A DNA stretch of 10,841 nucleotides from Lachnospiraceae bacterium UBA1729 (GCA_002315945.1 DCIJ01000008.1:31961-42801), one strand, 5' to 3'; shown: positions 1 through 6,930, counted from the first letter of the stretch. A program made the numbers and translations. Notes: generated from the letters alone by a model not told the origin.

Positions 1-141
1 TTCGACTTCCTTGTAATCAACCAGTCGGAAAAAGACAGACGGATTAAACTGCTGCATTATCAGGCCATACGCAAACCAGATTACACCAGCCAATACCATC
101 ACAATATGTATTTTTATACTTGATCTTCTCTTTCCAGGCAT
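1..141 (-). CDS. N-terminus of a single-pass membrane protein (partial, cut by left window edge)
   Basis: Reading leftward from the ATG at 141-139 gives 47 uninterrupted codons to the window edge. The first eight residues include a basic cluster (K4, R5, R6). A hydrophobic stretch at about residues 11-30 (IHIVMVLAGVIWFAYGLIMQ) looks like an uncleaved signal anchor or first transmembrane helix. The visible part then ends in a polar segment (FFRLVDYKEVE). An in-frame TGA lies five codons upstream, so this ATG is the first possible start. No good Shine-Dalgarno sequence precedes it. It lies 24 bases after the secreted-protein gene and probably shares its transcript, perhaps by translational coupling. 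Too little is visible to name a family. Because apbE is the first gene of the group, an FMN-binding membrane protein is possible, but this is only a guess from context. Confidence 0.6.
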   Translation of the reverse strand, partial: MPGKRRSSIKIHIVMVLAGVIWFAYGLIMQQFNPSVFFRLVDYKEVE

Positions 142-165
142 AGTAATAACAAATCAGAATAGTAC

Positions 166-954
166 TTATTTTACAATAAGTGCATAGGCTCCACCCTTAT
201 CGGTAGAAAAGGTAATTGTTGACAGATCATTATCCTGATCCTCATATACGGTAGGCTGACCCTTGTATACACCAATCAGACTATAGGTCTTGCCAGCTTC
301 CACCAGGTACTCGGGGATAGTAAAGCAGAAGGTATCTGCTACAGGCAATGTGTCACAAACCTTGCCACATTTATCAAATGTAAAATTGTAGGTGCCGGCA
401 ACTTCACCGCCAGCAGCATAGGTTTCAAACACTGCCATACACTCATCACCCTGAAGAGCCATGGATGTGGTAGCTGCTACTAAAGAATTCTCCTTGGCAC
501 GGTTAACAAATTTAAGGGTCTTGTTGCTCCAGTTGTAGGTTACAACTCCGGACTTGCCATTATGTGAATGAAGATAATCTTCCTTCCACGCTGACTTAAC
601 AACTACTACCAGCTGCTTTTCACCCTTAGCCTTGATCTCTACAGTCTTTTTGCCATCATAATAGGGCTTTCTAATTCCGTTAATATACCAGCCAATCAGA
701 CAGTTATCCTCATATACTTCAAGCTGTGCAAGTATCGAATCACCCTGGGGTATCTCAATTACATTCTTAAATTCCTTGCCATTATAGGTGAGCTTCAGAT
801 GTCCTCTTCCCTCCTGCTCATTGTACACAAGTACCTTGCAGGTAGCTGGTGTTGCATCTTCCGCTGCAAAAGCAATGATACCAAAAATCATTGTCATTCC
901 TATTGCCAGAGTTAATGCGGAAACTGATTTTTTTATCATTTTTAATAAAAACAT
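166..954 (-). CDS. secreted protein of unknown function with six cysteines
   Basis: This is a 262-residue protein read from the ATG at 954. That start is preferred over an ATG 15 codons upstream because GGAGGG (963-968) sits 8 bases before it and the resulting N-terminus is a standard signal peptide. The signal peptide has basic residues at 5, 8 and 9, a hydrophobic core at about 11-27, and a likely AFA/AE cleavage after residue 30. The mature part looks beta-rich, with many alternating hydrophobic and polar stretches. Six cysteines (C39 and C85, then one in ECMAVF, two in KCGKVCD and one in FCF) could form disulfides outside the cell. The C-terminal stretch TITFSTDKGGAYALIVK resembles the closing strand of many Lachnospiraceae secreted proteins. 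There is no LPXTG, membrane anchor or catalytic motif, so it is probably released or non-covalently held. It lies 71 bases downstream of apbE. I do not recognise the family. Confidence 0.8.
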   Translation of the reverse strand: MFLLKMIKKSVSALTLAIGMTMIFGIIAFAAEDATPATCKVLVYNEQEGRGHLKLTYNGKEFKNVIEIPQGDSILAQLEVYEDNCLIGWYINGIRKPYYDGKKTVEIKAKGEKQLVVVVKSAWKEDYLHSHNGKSGVVTYNWSNKTLKFVNRAKENSLVAATTSMALQGDECMAVFETYAAGGEVAGTYNFTFDKCGKVCDTLPVADTFCFTIPEYLVEAGKTYSLIGVYKGQPTVYEDQDNDLSTITFSTDKGGAYALIVK

Positions 955-962
955 GTCTAATT

Positions 963-968
963 CCCTCC
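963..968 (-). promoter_or_regulatory. ribosome binding site that fixes the start of the secreted-protein gene
   Basis: On the minus strand the sequence reads CGGGAGGGAA, 8 bases before the ATG at 954. The upstream in-frame ATG at 999 has no such site and would add a polar 15-residue extension before the signal peptide, so 954 is the better start. Confidence 0.75.
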
Positions 969-1025
969 CGATATAAAATAATGAAAAATATTTTATCACA
1001 TTTTTACCTGTTTAACACGAAAAAT

Positions 1026-2108
1026 TCAAAATCCCTGACTATATTCCCTGGTCCCATCTGACATAATAAATACTGCCTCTGTATCAGGGATGCTCTCCAC
1101 TAGCTCCATACCTTTCCTGGGTCCCAGTAAAAAAACTGTGGTACTCAGACAGTCTGCCTGTAATGACGATTTACATCTGATGGATACAGAATCCATACCC
1201 CAGTCTACAGGCATTCCATCACTGGCAGACAGAATGTGATGATACCGCTTTCCATCCTTTTCAAAATATCTCTGATAGGTTCCACTGGTTACCAGGCTGG
1301 CATCTGACATGTGCACAACCTCTGCTGTCTCGCCACTTTGCCCAAAGGGCTTCTGAATTCCCACCCTGAAATCTTCGTAGGTAACATTCATAAAAGACTT
1401 CACAGGCTTTTGTCCCAGACACAATGTATTGCCCCCCAGATTGATTATGGCAGAGGTAACTCCCATCTCAGAGAGTCTGTCTGCCAGTCTGTCTGCAATG
1501 TATCCCTTGGCAACTGCTCCCAGATCAATGGCAGCACCCTCAGGAATTCTAATGCCATCACCCTTCACTTCAACCGTTTTGTAGTCAACAAACTTTAGCG
1601 CCTCATCAAGGCTCTCCCTGTCAGGTACCACCCCGTATTCAGCTTCTTTTTCAGAATCCGAATTAAAGTTCCACCGGCTGACTACCGGCTCTATGGTAAT
1701 ATCAAATACGCCTCCTGACAGTTCAGAGTACCTGAGTGCTTCACTAACCAGTGTAAGGCAGTCCTTACCTACCTGAGTGAACTCTCCCCTAGCATGATTA
1801 ATCCTATACACATCACTTCCCTCCACAGTCTTGGACAGGGTATTCTCAAAAAAGTCACACATATTCTCGCACTCCGCAAGAATCTCCTCCCAGTCATACT
1901 GTGAATCAGCTCTCATCTCGTAGAGTCTGATGTTAATCACTGTATCAAAAGCAAAGGCTGTAACCGAGGCCTTGTCAGGCAGAATCACAGTTTCATTTTT
2001 CCCTGCTTCTCCTGCCCAAAATCCATTACAGGCCACAAGAAAAATAGCTGCCATAATACACAGGACAATTATTCTTATTTTCGATAATAAAAATATTGTT
2101 TTTCTCAT
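1026..2108 (-). CDS. apbE: FAD:protein FMN transferase, ApbE family lipoprotein
   Basis: ApbE transfers FMN from FAD to a Thr or Ser of partner flavoproteins (RnfG/NqrC or FMN-binding-domain proteins) on the outer face of the membrane, using Mg2+. The 360-residue length is usual for the family. The N-terminus is a lipoprotein signal with the lipobox LVAC and lipidated Cys27. Family motifs in order are AFDTVINI at about 53-60, SGGVFDITIEP at 131-141, IDLGAVAKGYIAD at 194-206, AIINLGGN at 220-227, TSGTYQRYF at 274-282 and QADCLSTTVF at 317-326. D319 and T323 in the last match the known Mg-binding Asp and Thr. One motif is unusual: the common HIIDPxTGxP is HILSASDGMP here (291-300), losing the DP pair. 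The start ATG lacks a Shine-Dalgarno sequence, and the predicted -10 box ends only 7 bases before it, suggesting a leaderless transcript. The secreted protein and membrane-protein start lie downstream on the same strand. A flavin acceptor is expected nearby but none is visible. Confidence 0.95.
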   Translation of the reverse strand: MRKTIFLLSKIRIIVLCIMAAIFLVACNGFWAGEAGKNETVILPDKASVTAFAFDTVINIRLYEMRADSQYDWEEILAECENMCDFFENTLSKTVEGSDVYRINHARGEFTQVGKDCLTLVSEALRYSELSGGVFDITIEPVVSRWNFNSDSEKEAEYGVVPDRESLDEALKFVDYKTVEVKGDGIRIPEGAAIDLGAVAKGYIADRLADRLSEMGVTSAIINLGGNTLCLGQKPVKSFMNVTYEDFRVGIQKPFGQSGETAEVVHMSDASLVTSGTYQRYFEKDGKRYHHILSASDGMPVDWGMDSVSIRCKSSLQADCLSTTVFLLGPRKGMELVESIPDTEAVFIMSDGTREYSQGF

Positions 2109-2123
2109 GAAGAGTATTATAAA
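2096..2123 (+). promoter_or_regulatory. isomerase operon promoter (TTGTTT - 16 bp - TATAAA)
   Basis: On the plus strand TTGTTT (2096-2101) and TATAAA (2118-2123) are 16 bases apart. This gives an expected start near 2130 and a leader of about 30 bases carrying the AGGAGGG ribosome binding site at 2148-2154. The -35 lies inside the first codons of apbE. The -10 overlaps the -10 of the divergent apbE promoter by four bases, so the two are unlikely to be occupied at once. Confidence 0.5.
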
Positions 2124-2145
2124 ATATTTACCGGTAGATTTTCAA
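2116..2145 (-). promoter_or_regulatory. apbE promoter (TTGAAA - 18 bp - TATAAT)
   Basis: On the minus strand the -35 hexamer TTGAAA (2145-2140) and a perfect -10 TATAAT (2121-2116) are 18 bases apart. The ATG at 2108 begins after only 7 more bases (ACTCTTC). Normal spacing would start transcription at or within a base or two of the start codon, so the message would have essentially no leader. The -35 lies 2 bases from the ribosome binding site of the divergent isomerase gene. Confidence 0.65.
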
Positions 2146-2158
2146 ACAGGAGGGTAAT

Positions 2159-3382
2159 ATGGAAAAGAAATATATCATTGATACACAAGAAAACAAAGAA
2201 TTTATGAATAGCATCACGGAAAATCTGTTGTCCTTTGGACATAAGTTTCCTTCACCCGGGGGAAGCTCATACTATTTGGGCGATGATGGAACTCCCTGGA
2301 CTGACAGACCCAGAGAATGCTGGATTACCTGCCGTATGGCTCATGTATACAGCATCGGTACTCTCTTAGGACATAAGGGTGCATCTGAGCTTGCCAGCGC
2401 TGCTATTAACGGATTAAAAAATGAATTAAAGGATACAAAAAACGGAGGGTGGTTCCCCGGAATCAGGGCTGATGGAAGTATTCTTCCTACCAAGCAGTGT
2501 TATGCACATGCATTTGTAATACTTGCTTCCTCCAGCGCCTGTGTAGCAGGTATTCCCGGAGCCAGAGAACTTCTTACAGATGCTCTTGAAACCTACGACA
2601 GATTCTTCTGGAATGAGGAAGAGGGACTGGCATGCGATACCTGGAACACCGAATTCACTGAATGTGATTCCTACAGAGGAATCAATGCCAACATGCACAC
2701 TGTTGAAGCCTTTTTGGCTGCTGCAGATGTAACCGGTGATGAAAAATACCGTGTTCGTGCAGGTCGCATTGCTGCCAAGGTAGTTGAATGGGCAAAAAAC
2801 AATTCATGGCGAATTCCAGAGCATTTCACAAAGGACTGGGTGGCTGACCTTGAATGCAACAAGGACAGACCCGATGACCCCTTCAAGCCCTATGGCGCTA
2901 CTCCCGGACATGGAATCGAGTGGGCAAGACTGATTGCTCAGTGGACCACCTCATCCCTTGACAAGGAGGATCCAAAATATACTGAATATATCAGTGCCTG
3001 CGAAAACCTGTTTAACCGTGCCATCGAAGACGCATGGAATGCAGACGGTGCCCTGGGCATATGCTATACCACAGACTGGGATGGAAAGCCCGTTGTCCAC
3101 GATCGTATGCACTGGACTCTGGCAGAAGCAATCAACACCTCTGCAGTTCTCTACAGACTGACCGCTGATAAGAAATATGCTGATAATTATGCTGAATTTA
3201 TGGAATATCTGGACAACACAGTCCTGGATCACAAAAATGGTTCCTGGTTCCATCAGCTGGATGCTAACAACAAGCTTTTAGAGACAGTATGGCCTGGTAA
3301 ATCAGACATTTATCATGCACTGCAGGCAAGTCTCATTCCTTACAAGCCTGTAAATGTATCAATCTGTCCTGCATGTAAATAA
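2159..3382 (+). CDS. AGE-superfamily sugar isomerase, YihS-like (sulfoquinovose or mannose isomerase)
   Basis: This is a 407-residue cytosolic protein of the N-acylglucosamine 2-epimerase (alpha/alpha barrel) superfamily. It aligns from end to end with E. coli YihS as I remember that sequence: WITCRMAHVYS (55-65), YRGINANMHTVEAFL (172-186), TPGHGIEWARL (248-258), WDGKPVV (307-313) and KSDIYH (381-386). YihS converts sulfoquinovose to sulfofructose and also acts on mannose. The equivalents of its Arg55 and catalytic His248 and His383 are present (R59, H251, H386), so isomerase activity is very likely. Two positions I recall as lying near the sulfonate, Arg238 and Gln362, are P241 and H365 here, so a non-sulfonated aldose such as mannose is also possible. 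No other sulfoglycolysis gene is in the window. The start is fixed by AGGAGGG at 2148-2154. The protein ends in an odd CPACK tail. It is the first gene of a probable three-gene operon. Confidence 0.88.
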   Translation: MEKKYIIDTQENKEFMNSITENLLSFGHKFPSPGGSSYYLGDDGTPWTDRPRECWITCRMAHVYSIGTLLGHKGASELASAAINGLKNELKDTKNGGWFPGIRADGSILPTKQCYAHAFVILASSSACVAGIPGARELLTDALETYDRFFWNEEEGLACDTWNTEFTECDSYRGINANMHTVEAFLAAADVTGDEKYRVRAGRIAAKVVEWAKNNSWRIPEHFTKDWVADLECNKDRPDDPFKPYGATPGHGIEWARLIAQWTTSSLDKEDPKYTEYISACENLFNRAIEDAWNADGALGICYTTDWDGKPVVHDRMHWTLAEAINTSAVLYRLTADKKYADNYAEFMEYLDNTVLDHKNGSWFHQLDANNKLLETVWPGKSDIYHALQASLIPYKPVNVSICPACK

Positions 3383-3392
3383 CTAATTTTAG

Positions 3393-4358
3393 ATGAAACA
3401 CGAAAAAGATTTAAATAACAGCCTCTGCACTCTCTGTCCCAGGGAATGCAGAGTACACAGAGCCCAGGGCTTAAAGGGATACTGTCAGGTATCCGGGGAT
3501 TGTGTGTATATTGCCAGGGCTTCTCTCCATCTGTGGGAGGAGCCCTGTATCAGTGGTACCCCTGAAATGCAGGCTGACCCTGCCTGTCCCATCAATGGCT
3601 CTGGCACAATATTTTTCTCAGGCTGCAATCTGAGATGTATATACTGTCAAAACCATGAAATCTCTGACAGGGCTGCAGGCAGACCGGTTAGTATCAGTCA
3701 GCTGTCACAGATAATGCTGTCCCTGCAGGAAAGAGGTGCTGCCAACATCAACCTGGTAACTCCCACCCACTATACCGACTCAATATGTCTGGCTGTCACC
3801 ATGGCCCGTCAGGATGGACTTACTATTCCCATCGTCTACAACTGCAGCGGTTATGAGAAGGCGGAAACCTTAAAAAGTCTTAAGGGTATAGTAGATATAT
3901 ATCTGACAGACTTTAAGTATATGGACAGTGAGATTGCAGGCAGGTACTCCAAGGCCCCTGATTATCCAGAGGTTGCTTCCCTGGCATTACAGGAAATGTA
4001 CGCGCAACACCCCAGCTGCAGCTTCGATGAATCTGGCATGATGACAGAAGGAGTAATTGTCAGACACCTGATTCTGCCTGGTCACACTAAGAATGCCATG
4101 GCAGTTATCAGACATATATACGAAACCTGCCAGGATAATGTCTGGTTCAGCCTTATGAATCAGTACACTCCTGTCAATGACATCGCAACAAAAGCACCTA
4201 ATCTGGCTCGCAGGGTAACCAAAAGAGAATACAAAAAAGTAGTAGACTACTGTCTGGAATTAGGAATGGAACACGTATTCATCCAGGAAGGGGACGTGGC
4301 CAGGGAAAGCTTCATCCCGGATTTTTTCACAGATAATCTTGGCTTAGAAAATAATTGA
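3393..4358 (+). CDS. radical SAM protein, PflX-like (COG1313 type), pyruvate formate-lyase activase related
   Basis: This 321-residue protein carries the radical SAM signature CNLRCIYC, with C78, C82 and C85 in CX3CX2C spacing to hold a 4Fe-4S cluster that cleaves S-adenosylmethionine. A second cysteine group at the N-terminus (C12, C15, C19, C31 in CTLCPREC and GYC) is typical of the PflX/COG1313 group and may hold a further cluster. Other family features are the INLVTPTHYTD segment after the first strand, IVYNCSGYE, IYLTDFKYM and the VIVRHLILPGH stretch. Members resemble glycyl-radical-enzyme activases, but their substrates are mostly unknown, and no glycyl radical enzyme lies in the window. 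The start is 10 bases after the isomerase stop, with no clear Shine-Dalgarno sequence, so translation is probably coupled to the upstream gene. The family call is strong; the function is open. Confidence 0.88.
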   Translation: MKHEKDLNNSLCTLCPRECRVHRAQGLKGYCQVSGDCVYIARASLHLWEEPCISGTPEMQADPACPINGSGTIFFSGCNLRCIYCQNHEISDRAAGRPVSISQLSQIMLSLQERGAANINLVTPTHYTDSICLAVTMARQDGLTIPIVYNCSGYEKAETLKSLKGIVDIYLTDFKYMDSEIAGRYSKAPDYPEVASLALQEMYAQHPSCSFDESGMMTEGVIVRHLILPGHTKNAMAVIRHIYETCQDNVWFSLMNQYTPVNDIATKAPNLARRVTKREYKKVVDYCLELGMEHVFIQEGDVARESFIPDFFTDNLGLENN

Positions 4359-4390
4359 TTTAGGTATGGACAATTAGGAAAGGATAATTC

Positions 4391-5554
4391 ATGAAGGCTG
4401 ATACCTCATTAATTTTTACAGGTGATATTGGATTTGATAAATATATGGACAGAAAGTGGGAAGACAGTAATCTCCTGAGTAAAGAAGTTACCGACTATCT
4501 CCACTCCTGTGATCATCTGATTATCAATGTGGAGGGACCCCTGTCAAAACAGGAGAAAAAAATAGGTCCCAATGGTGTAGCCAGTCTTGTCCACAGCATG
4601 GATCCTGCCTGTGCAGATTTCTTCGACAGTATCGGTGCCGATGTATGGAACATCTGCAACAATCACATTATGGATGCAGGGCCTGAAGGTATGGCTGATA
4701 CTCTTAGAGAAGCTGCCTCTCACAAGGTTACTACCCTGGGGGCAGGCATGAATATCAACGAAGCCAGCTCGCCTGTCTATTTTGACGAGGCCGGCGGAAT
4801 AGGCATGATTGGTGTCGGATACCAGAGAGCCTGCCGCAAGGCTGACAAAGAGGTGCCGGGGTGCCTAAGCTGGAGCGATATGGACACCATCAAAAGAAGA
4901 ATTGATGAGATCAAGAGCAGATGCCGCTGGTGCATAGTCGTAGCCCACGGTGGCGAGGAATTTACCGCTCTTCCCTCTCCCTATACCAGAAAACGATATA
5001 TTGATTATCTGGATATGGGTGCTGACATAGTAGTATCCCATCACCCCCATGTACCCATGAACTACGAGCTGTTTCCTGGAAAGGCAATATTCTATTCTTT
5101 GGGGAATTTTATCTTTGATACAGACTATCAGCGTTCACAGTTCAACACTGAACTGGGACTATTAATCAAGCTAAACTTTACTGAAGAGGATTTTTCTTTT
5201 GAACCCTTTGGATTAAAAATAGACAGAACCTGTGACCATGTTGTTCACGGGGATATACCTCAGATATTTGTCGATGTTCAGGAATCAGAATACAACAAGC
5301 TGGCACCTCTTGCTGCTAAAATGTTTTTGGAAAATACCAAGCGTCAGTTAAGATATCTGAAGCCTGACAAATTTAACAACGCAACCGAACAGGATTTTTA
5401 CGACAACTTCTACGAGCCTCTCAGAAGCGGTCGTGTTCCCGGAGAAGTATTAGACTTCCAGATTATCTATCCCCTTGCCCAAAAGGAAGCTCTCGGAGCA
5501 TGGAAGGACAGTAAGCTGGAAGCCGTAAAAGAATTCATATTAAAACAGATGTAA
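4391..5554 (+). CDS. CapA-family metallophosphatase-like protein (PGA_cap domain), cytosolic
   Basis: This 387-residue protein matches the CapA/PgsA poly-gamma-glutamate synthesis domain, which has a calcineurin-like metallophosphatase fold. Motifs in order are GDIGFD (11-16), NVEGPL (46-51), NICNNHIMDAG (88-97), VVAHGGEE (183-190), VVSHHPHVPMNYEL (214-227) and YSLGNFIFD (235-243). These supply the usual metal-binding Asp, Glu, Asn and His residues (D12, E48, N91, H92, H186, H218, H220). There is no signal peptide or membrane segment, unlike capsule-type CapA proteins, so it is probably cytosolic and need not concern poly-gamma-glutamate. The C-terminal 120 residues or so are not recognised and hold a likely extra helical region. 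AGGAAAGG at 4376-4383 precedes the ATG by 7 bases. The gene lies 32 bases after the radical SAM gene in the same operon, and its stop is 3 bases from the stop of the convergent acetyltransferase gene. Confidence 0.88.
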   Translation: MKADTSLIFTGDIGFDKYMDRKWEDSNLLSKEVTDYLHSCDHLIINVEGPLSKQEKKIGPNGVASLVHSMDPACADFFDSIGADVWNICNNHIMDAGPEGMADTLREAASHKVTTLGAGMNINEASSPVYFDEAGGIGMIGVGYQRACRKADKEVPGCLSWSDMDTIKRRIDEIKSRCRWCIVVAHGGEEFTALPSPYTRKRYIDYLDMGADIVVSHHPHVPMNYELFPGKAIFYSLGNFIFDTDYQRSQFNTELGLLIKLNFTEEDFSFEPFGLKIDRTCDHVVHGDIPQIFVDVQESEYNKLAPLAAKMFLENTKRQLRYLKPDKFNNATEQDFYDNFYEPLRSGRVPGEVLDFQIIYPLAQKEALGAWKDSKLEAVKEFILKQM

Positions 5555-5557
5555 TTA

Positions 5558-6058
5558 TCAGATGTACTTTTTCATGGCATGCCATTCTTCATCACCCCAG
5601 GTGGAGTTGGCAATGCCCAAATCTTCAAAGCCAAATTTTTGATACATTGGTACTAATTCTTCCAGACAGGTCAGTATCAGAGCCTGTCTGCCTTTGGCTT
5701 TTTCACGGGCGCCATACACTTCTACTATTTTTCTGGCAAGGCCCTGATTTCTATACTCAGGCAATACGTCCAGCCCCAGAATCATAATATTGGCGCCCGT
5801 TGGGTCATTAAGCTTTTCATCCAGAAAGAACTCATCACGAAACTCTTCCTCGTTAGTTGCAAGTCCATTTAAAAATCCCGCAATCCTGTTTTCCTGCTCA
5901 TCCCAGGCAACCATGAACAAATCGGCAGCTGCCCTGATTCGCTTTTCAATCTTATCTGGTTTGCAGGCTTCATGAGGTGGAAAGCAGATGCTCTCTATTC
6001 TGGCTGCTTCTGCATGTTCAGAATATTCAATATCTCTGAACGAAAATCTCTCTGGCAT
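5558..6058 (-). CDS. GNAT-family N-acetyltransferase, AANAT-like
   Basis: This is a 166-residue protein of the GNAT fold. The acetyl-CoA loop is RNQGLA (103-108, matching R/QxxGxA) after the strand ILGLDVLPEY. Y139 in PMYQKFGF is in the usual general-acid position. FPPHEA (26-31) near the N-terminus and the STWGDEEWHAM ending (152-162) resemble arylalkylamine N-acetyltransferase-like bacterial GNATs, which acetylate small amines. The true substrate is unknown. A TTG five codons upstream is also open, but the ATG at 6058 is preferred: it is preceded by TTGAGG with suitable spacing and comes one base after the stop of the NifX-SlyD gene (TAG-G-ATG), which suggests translational coupling. No terminator is visible after its stop. 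Confidence 0.85.
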   Translation of the reverse strand: MPERFSFRDIEYSEHAEAARIESICFPPHEACKPDKIEKRIRAAADLFMVAWDEQENRIAGFLNGLATNEEEFRDEFFLDEKLNDPTGANIMILGLDVLPEYRNQGLARKIVEVYGAREKAKGRQALILTCLEELVPMYQKFGFEDLGIANSTWGDEEWHAMKKYI

Positions 6059-6059
6059 C

Positions 6060-6920
6060 CTACAGTACCTCAATCAGTTCAATATGGAAATTAAGCTCCT
6101 TGCCTGCCATCTCATGATTGGCATCAAGGGTAATATTGTAGTCGTCCTTTTGTACAACAGTAACCGGGAAGGGCTGACCCATAGCTCCTGTCATATAAAC
6201 CTGCTGCCCTACAAATAATGACTCCGAACCTGGAAGCTCAGCAATTGCCATGGTAAATATGGCATTAGGATCACTGGGACCATAGGCTTCCTCCGGCATG
6301 AGATGAATATCTATGCTTTCACCCACCTGCATGTTGGCAACAGCTCTGTCAAAGCCCAAAATCATCATTCCGGCACCGCACACGAAATCCAGGGTTGCAC
6401 CTCTGTCATAGGATGAATCAAACTGTGTGCCATCATCAAAGGTTCCCCTGTAGTGCACACGAACATTGCGTCCTACATTAATGCCATCAAACATGGGTTC
6501 AAAACTGTGGCAACCGCCACCACAGCCACCTCCGCAGCCGCCTTCACTTCCACAGCCATCAGCGCCACAGCCCTGACCCTCTTCGTGGTCATGGTGATCA
6601 CAGTTGACTCCAGCATCCACCAGCTCTCCTAATACATATGACAGTATTGCCTGGTCGGTGCTACCTTCAACTCCTGATATAACTTCAATTCCAGCCTCTG
6701 TAAGGGCAGCCTTGGCTCCGCCGCCGATGCCACCACAGATAAGCAGGTCCACCATGTTCTCTGCCAGTATACCTGCCAGCGCACCATGTCCTGTTCCGTT
6801 AGTTTCAATCATCTCAGTCGATCTGATGAGACCATCTTCAAGATTGTAGATCTTGAAGGCCTCTGTTCTTCCAAAATGCTGGAAGATTTTTCCATTTTCA
6901 TATGTTGTTGCTATACGCAT
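6060..6920 (-). CDS. NifX-type domain fused through a Cys/His/Gly-rich linker to a SlyD-type FKBP prolyl isomerase
   Basis: This 286-residue protein has three parts. Residues 1-106 are a NifB/NifX-type (dinitrogenase iron-molybdenum cofactor, COG1433) domain: MRIATTYENGKIFQHFGRTE at the start, the LICGGIGGGAKAAL loop at 60-73, and the following GIEVISG strand. Residues 107-138 are a linker with six cysteines (107, 118, 123, 129, 133, 137) and four histidines (109, 110, 112, 138) in a Gly/Asp/Glu background, which looks metal-binding. Residues 148-286 are an FKBP/SlyD domain: VHYRGTFDDGTQFDSS, ILGFDRAV, EEAYGP, the inserted flap domain containing QQVYMTG and MGQPFPVTVV, and a closing HIELIEVL strand. 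The fusion suggests a metallochaperone or cluster carrier joined to a peptidyl-prolyl isomerase; the metal is unknown. No nif gene is present. The ATG at 6920 is chosen because AGGAGGG (6924-6930) precedes it and family homology begins there. A longer open frame to 7025 passes through a repeat and is not family-like. Confidence 0.85.
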   Translation of the reverse strand: MRIATTYENGKIFQHFGRTEAFKIYNLEDGLIRSTEMIETNGTGHGALAGILAENMVDLLICGGIGGGAKAALTEAGIEVISGVEGSTDQAILSYVLGELVDAGVNCDHHDHEEGQGCGADGCGSEGGCGGGCGGGCHSFEPMFDGINVGRNVRVHYRGTFDDGTQFDSSYDRGATLDFVCGAGMMILGFDRAVANMQVGESIDIHLMPEEAYGPSDPNAIFTMAIAELPGSESLFVGQQVYMTGAMGQPFPVTVVQKDDYNITLDANHEMAGKELNFHIELIEVL

Positions 6921-6923
6921 ATT

Positions 6924-6930
6924 CCCTCCT
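6924..6930 (-). promoter_or_regulatory. ribosome binding site that fixes the start of the NifX-SlyD fusion
   Basis: On the minus strand the sequence CCCCAGGAGGGAAT runs directly into the ATG at 6920. It abuts the repeat element at 6931-6982, so the repeat could influence access of ribosomes to this site. Confidence 0.75.

Noticed and set aside
955..1025. Separate promoter between apbE and the secreted-protein gene
   Set aside because: The region is A/T rich with TAAAAT-like words but no convincing -35 at proper spacing; a shared transcript with apbE is as likely.
5574..5585. Perfect 12-bp palindrome ATGGCATGCCAT near the convergent gene ends
   Set aside because: It lies within the acetyltransferase coding region (codons for WHAM), has no T-run suited to a terminator, and is likely chance.
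6059..6073. TTG start giving a five-residue extension of the acetyltransferase
   Set aside because: The extension overlaps the likely ribosome binding site and the end of the upstream gene, while an ATG follows with good spacing.
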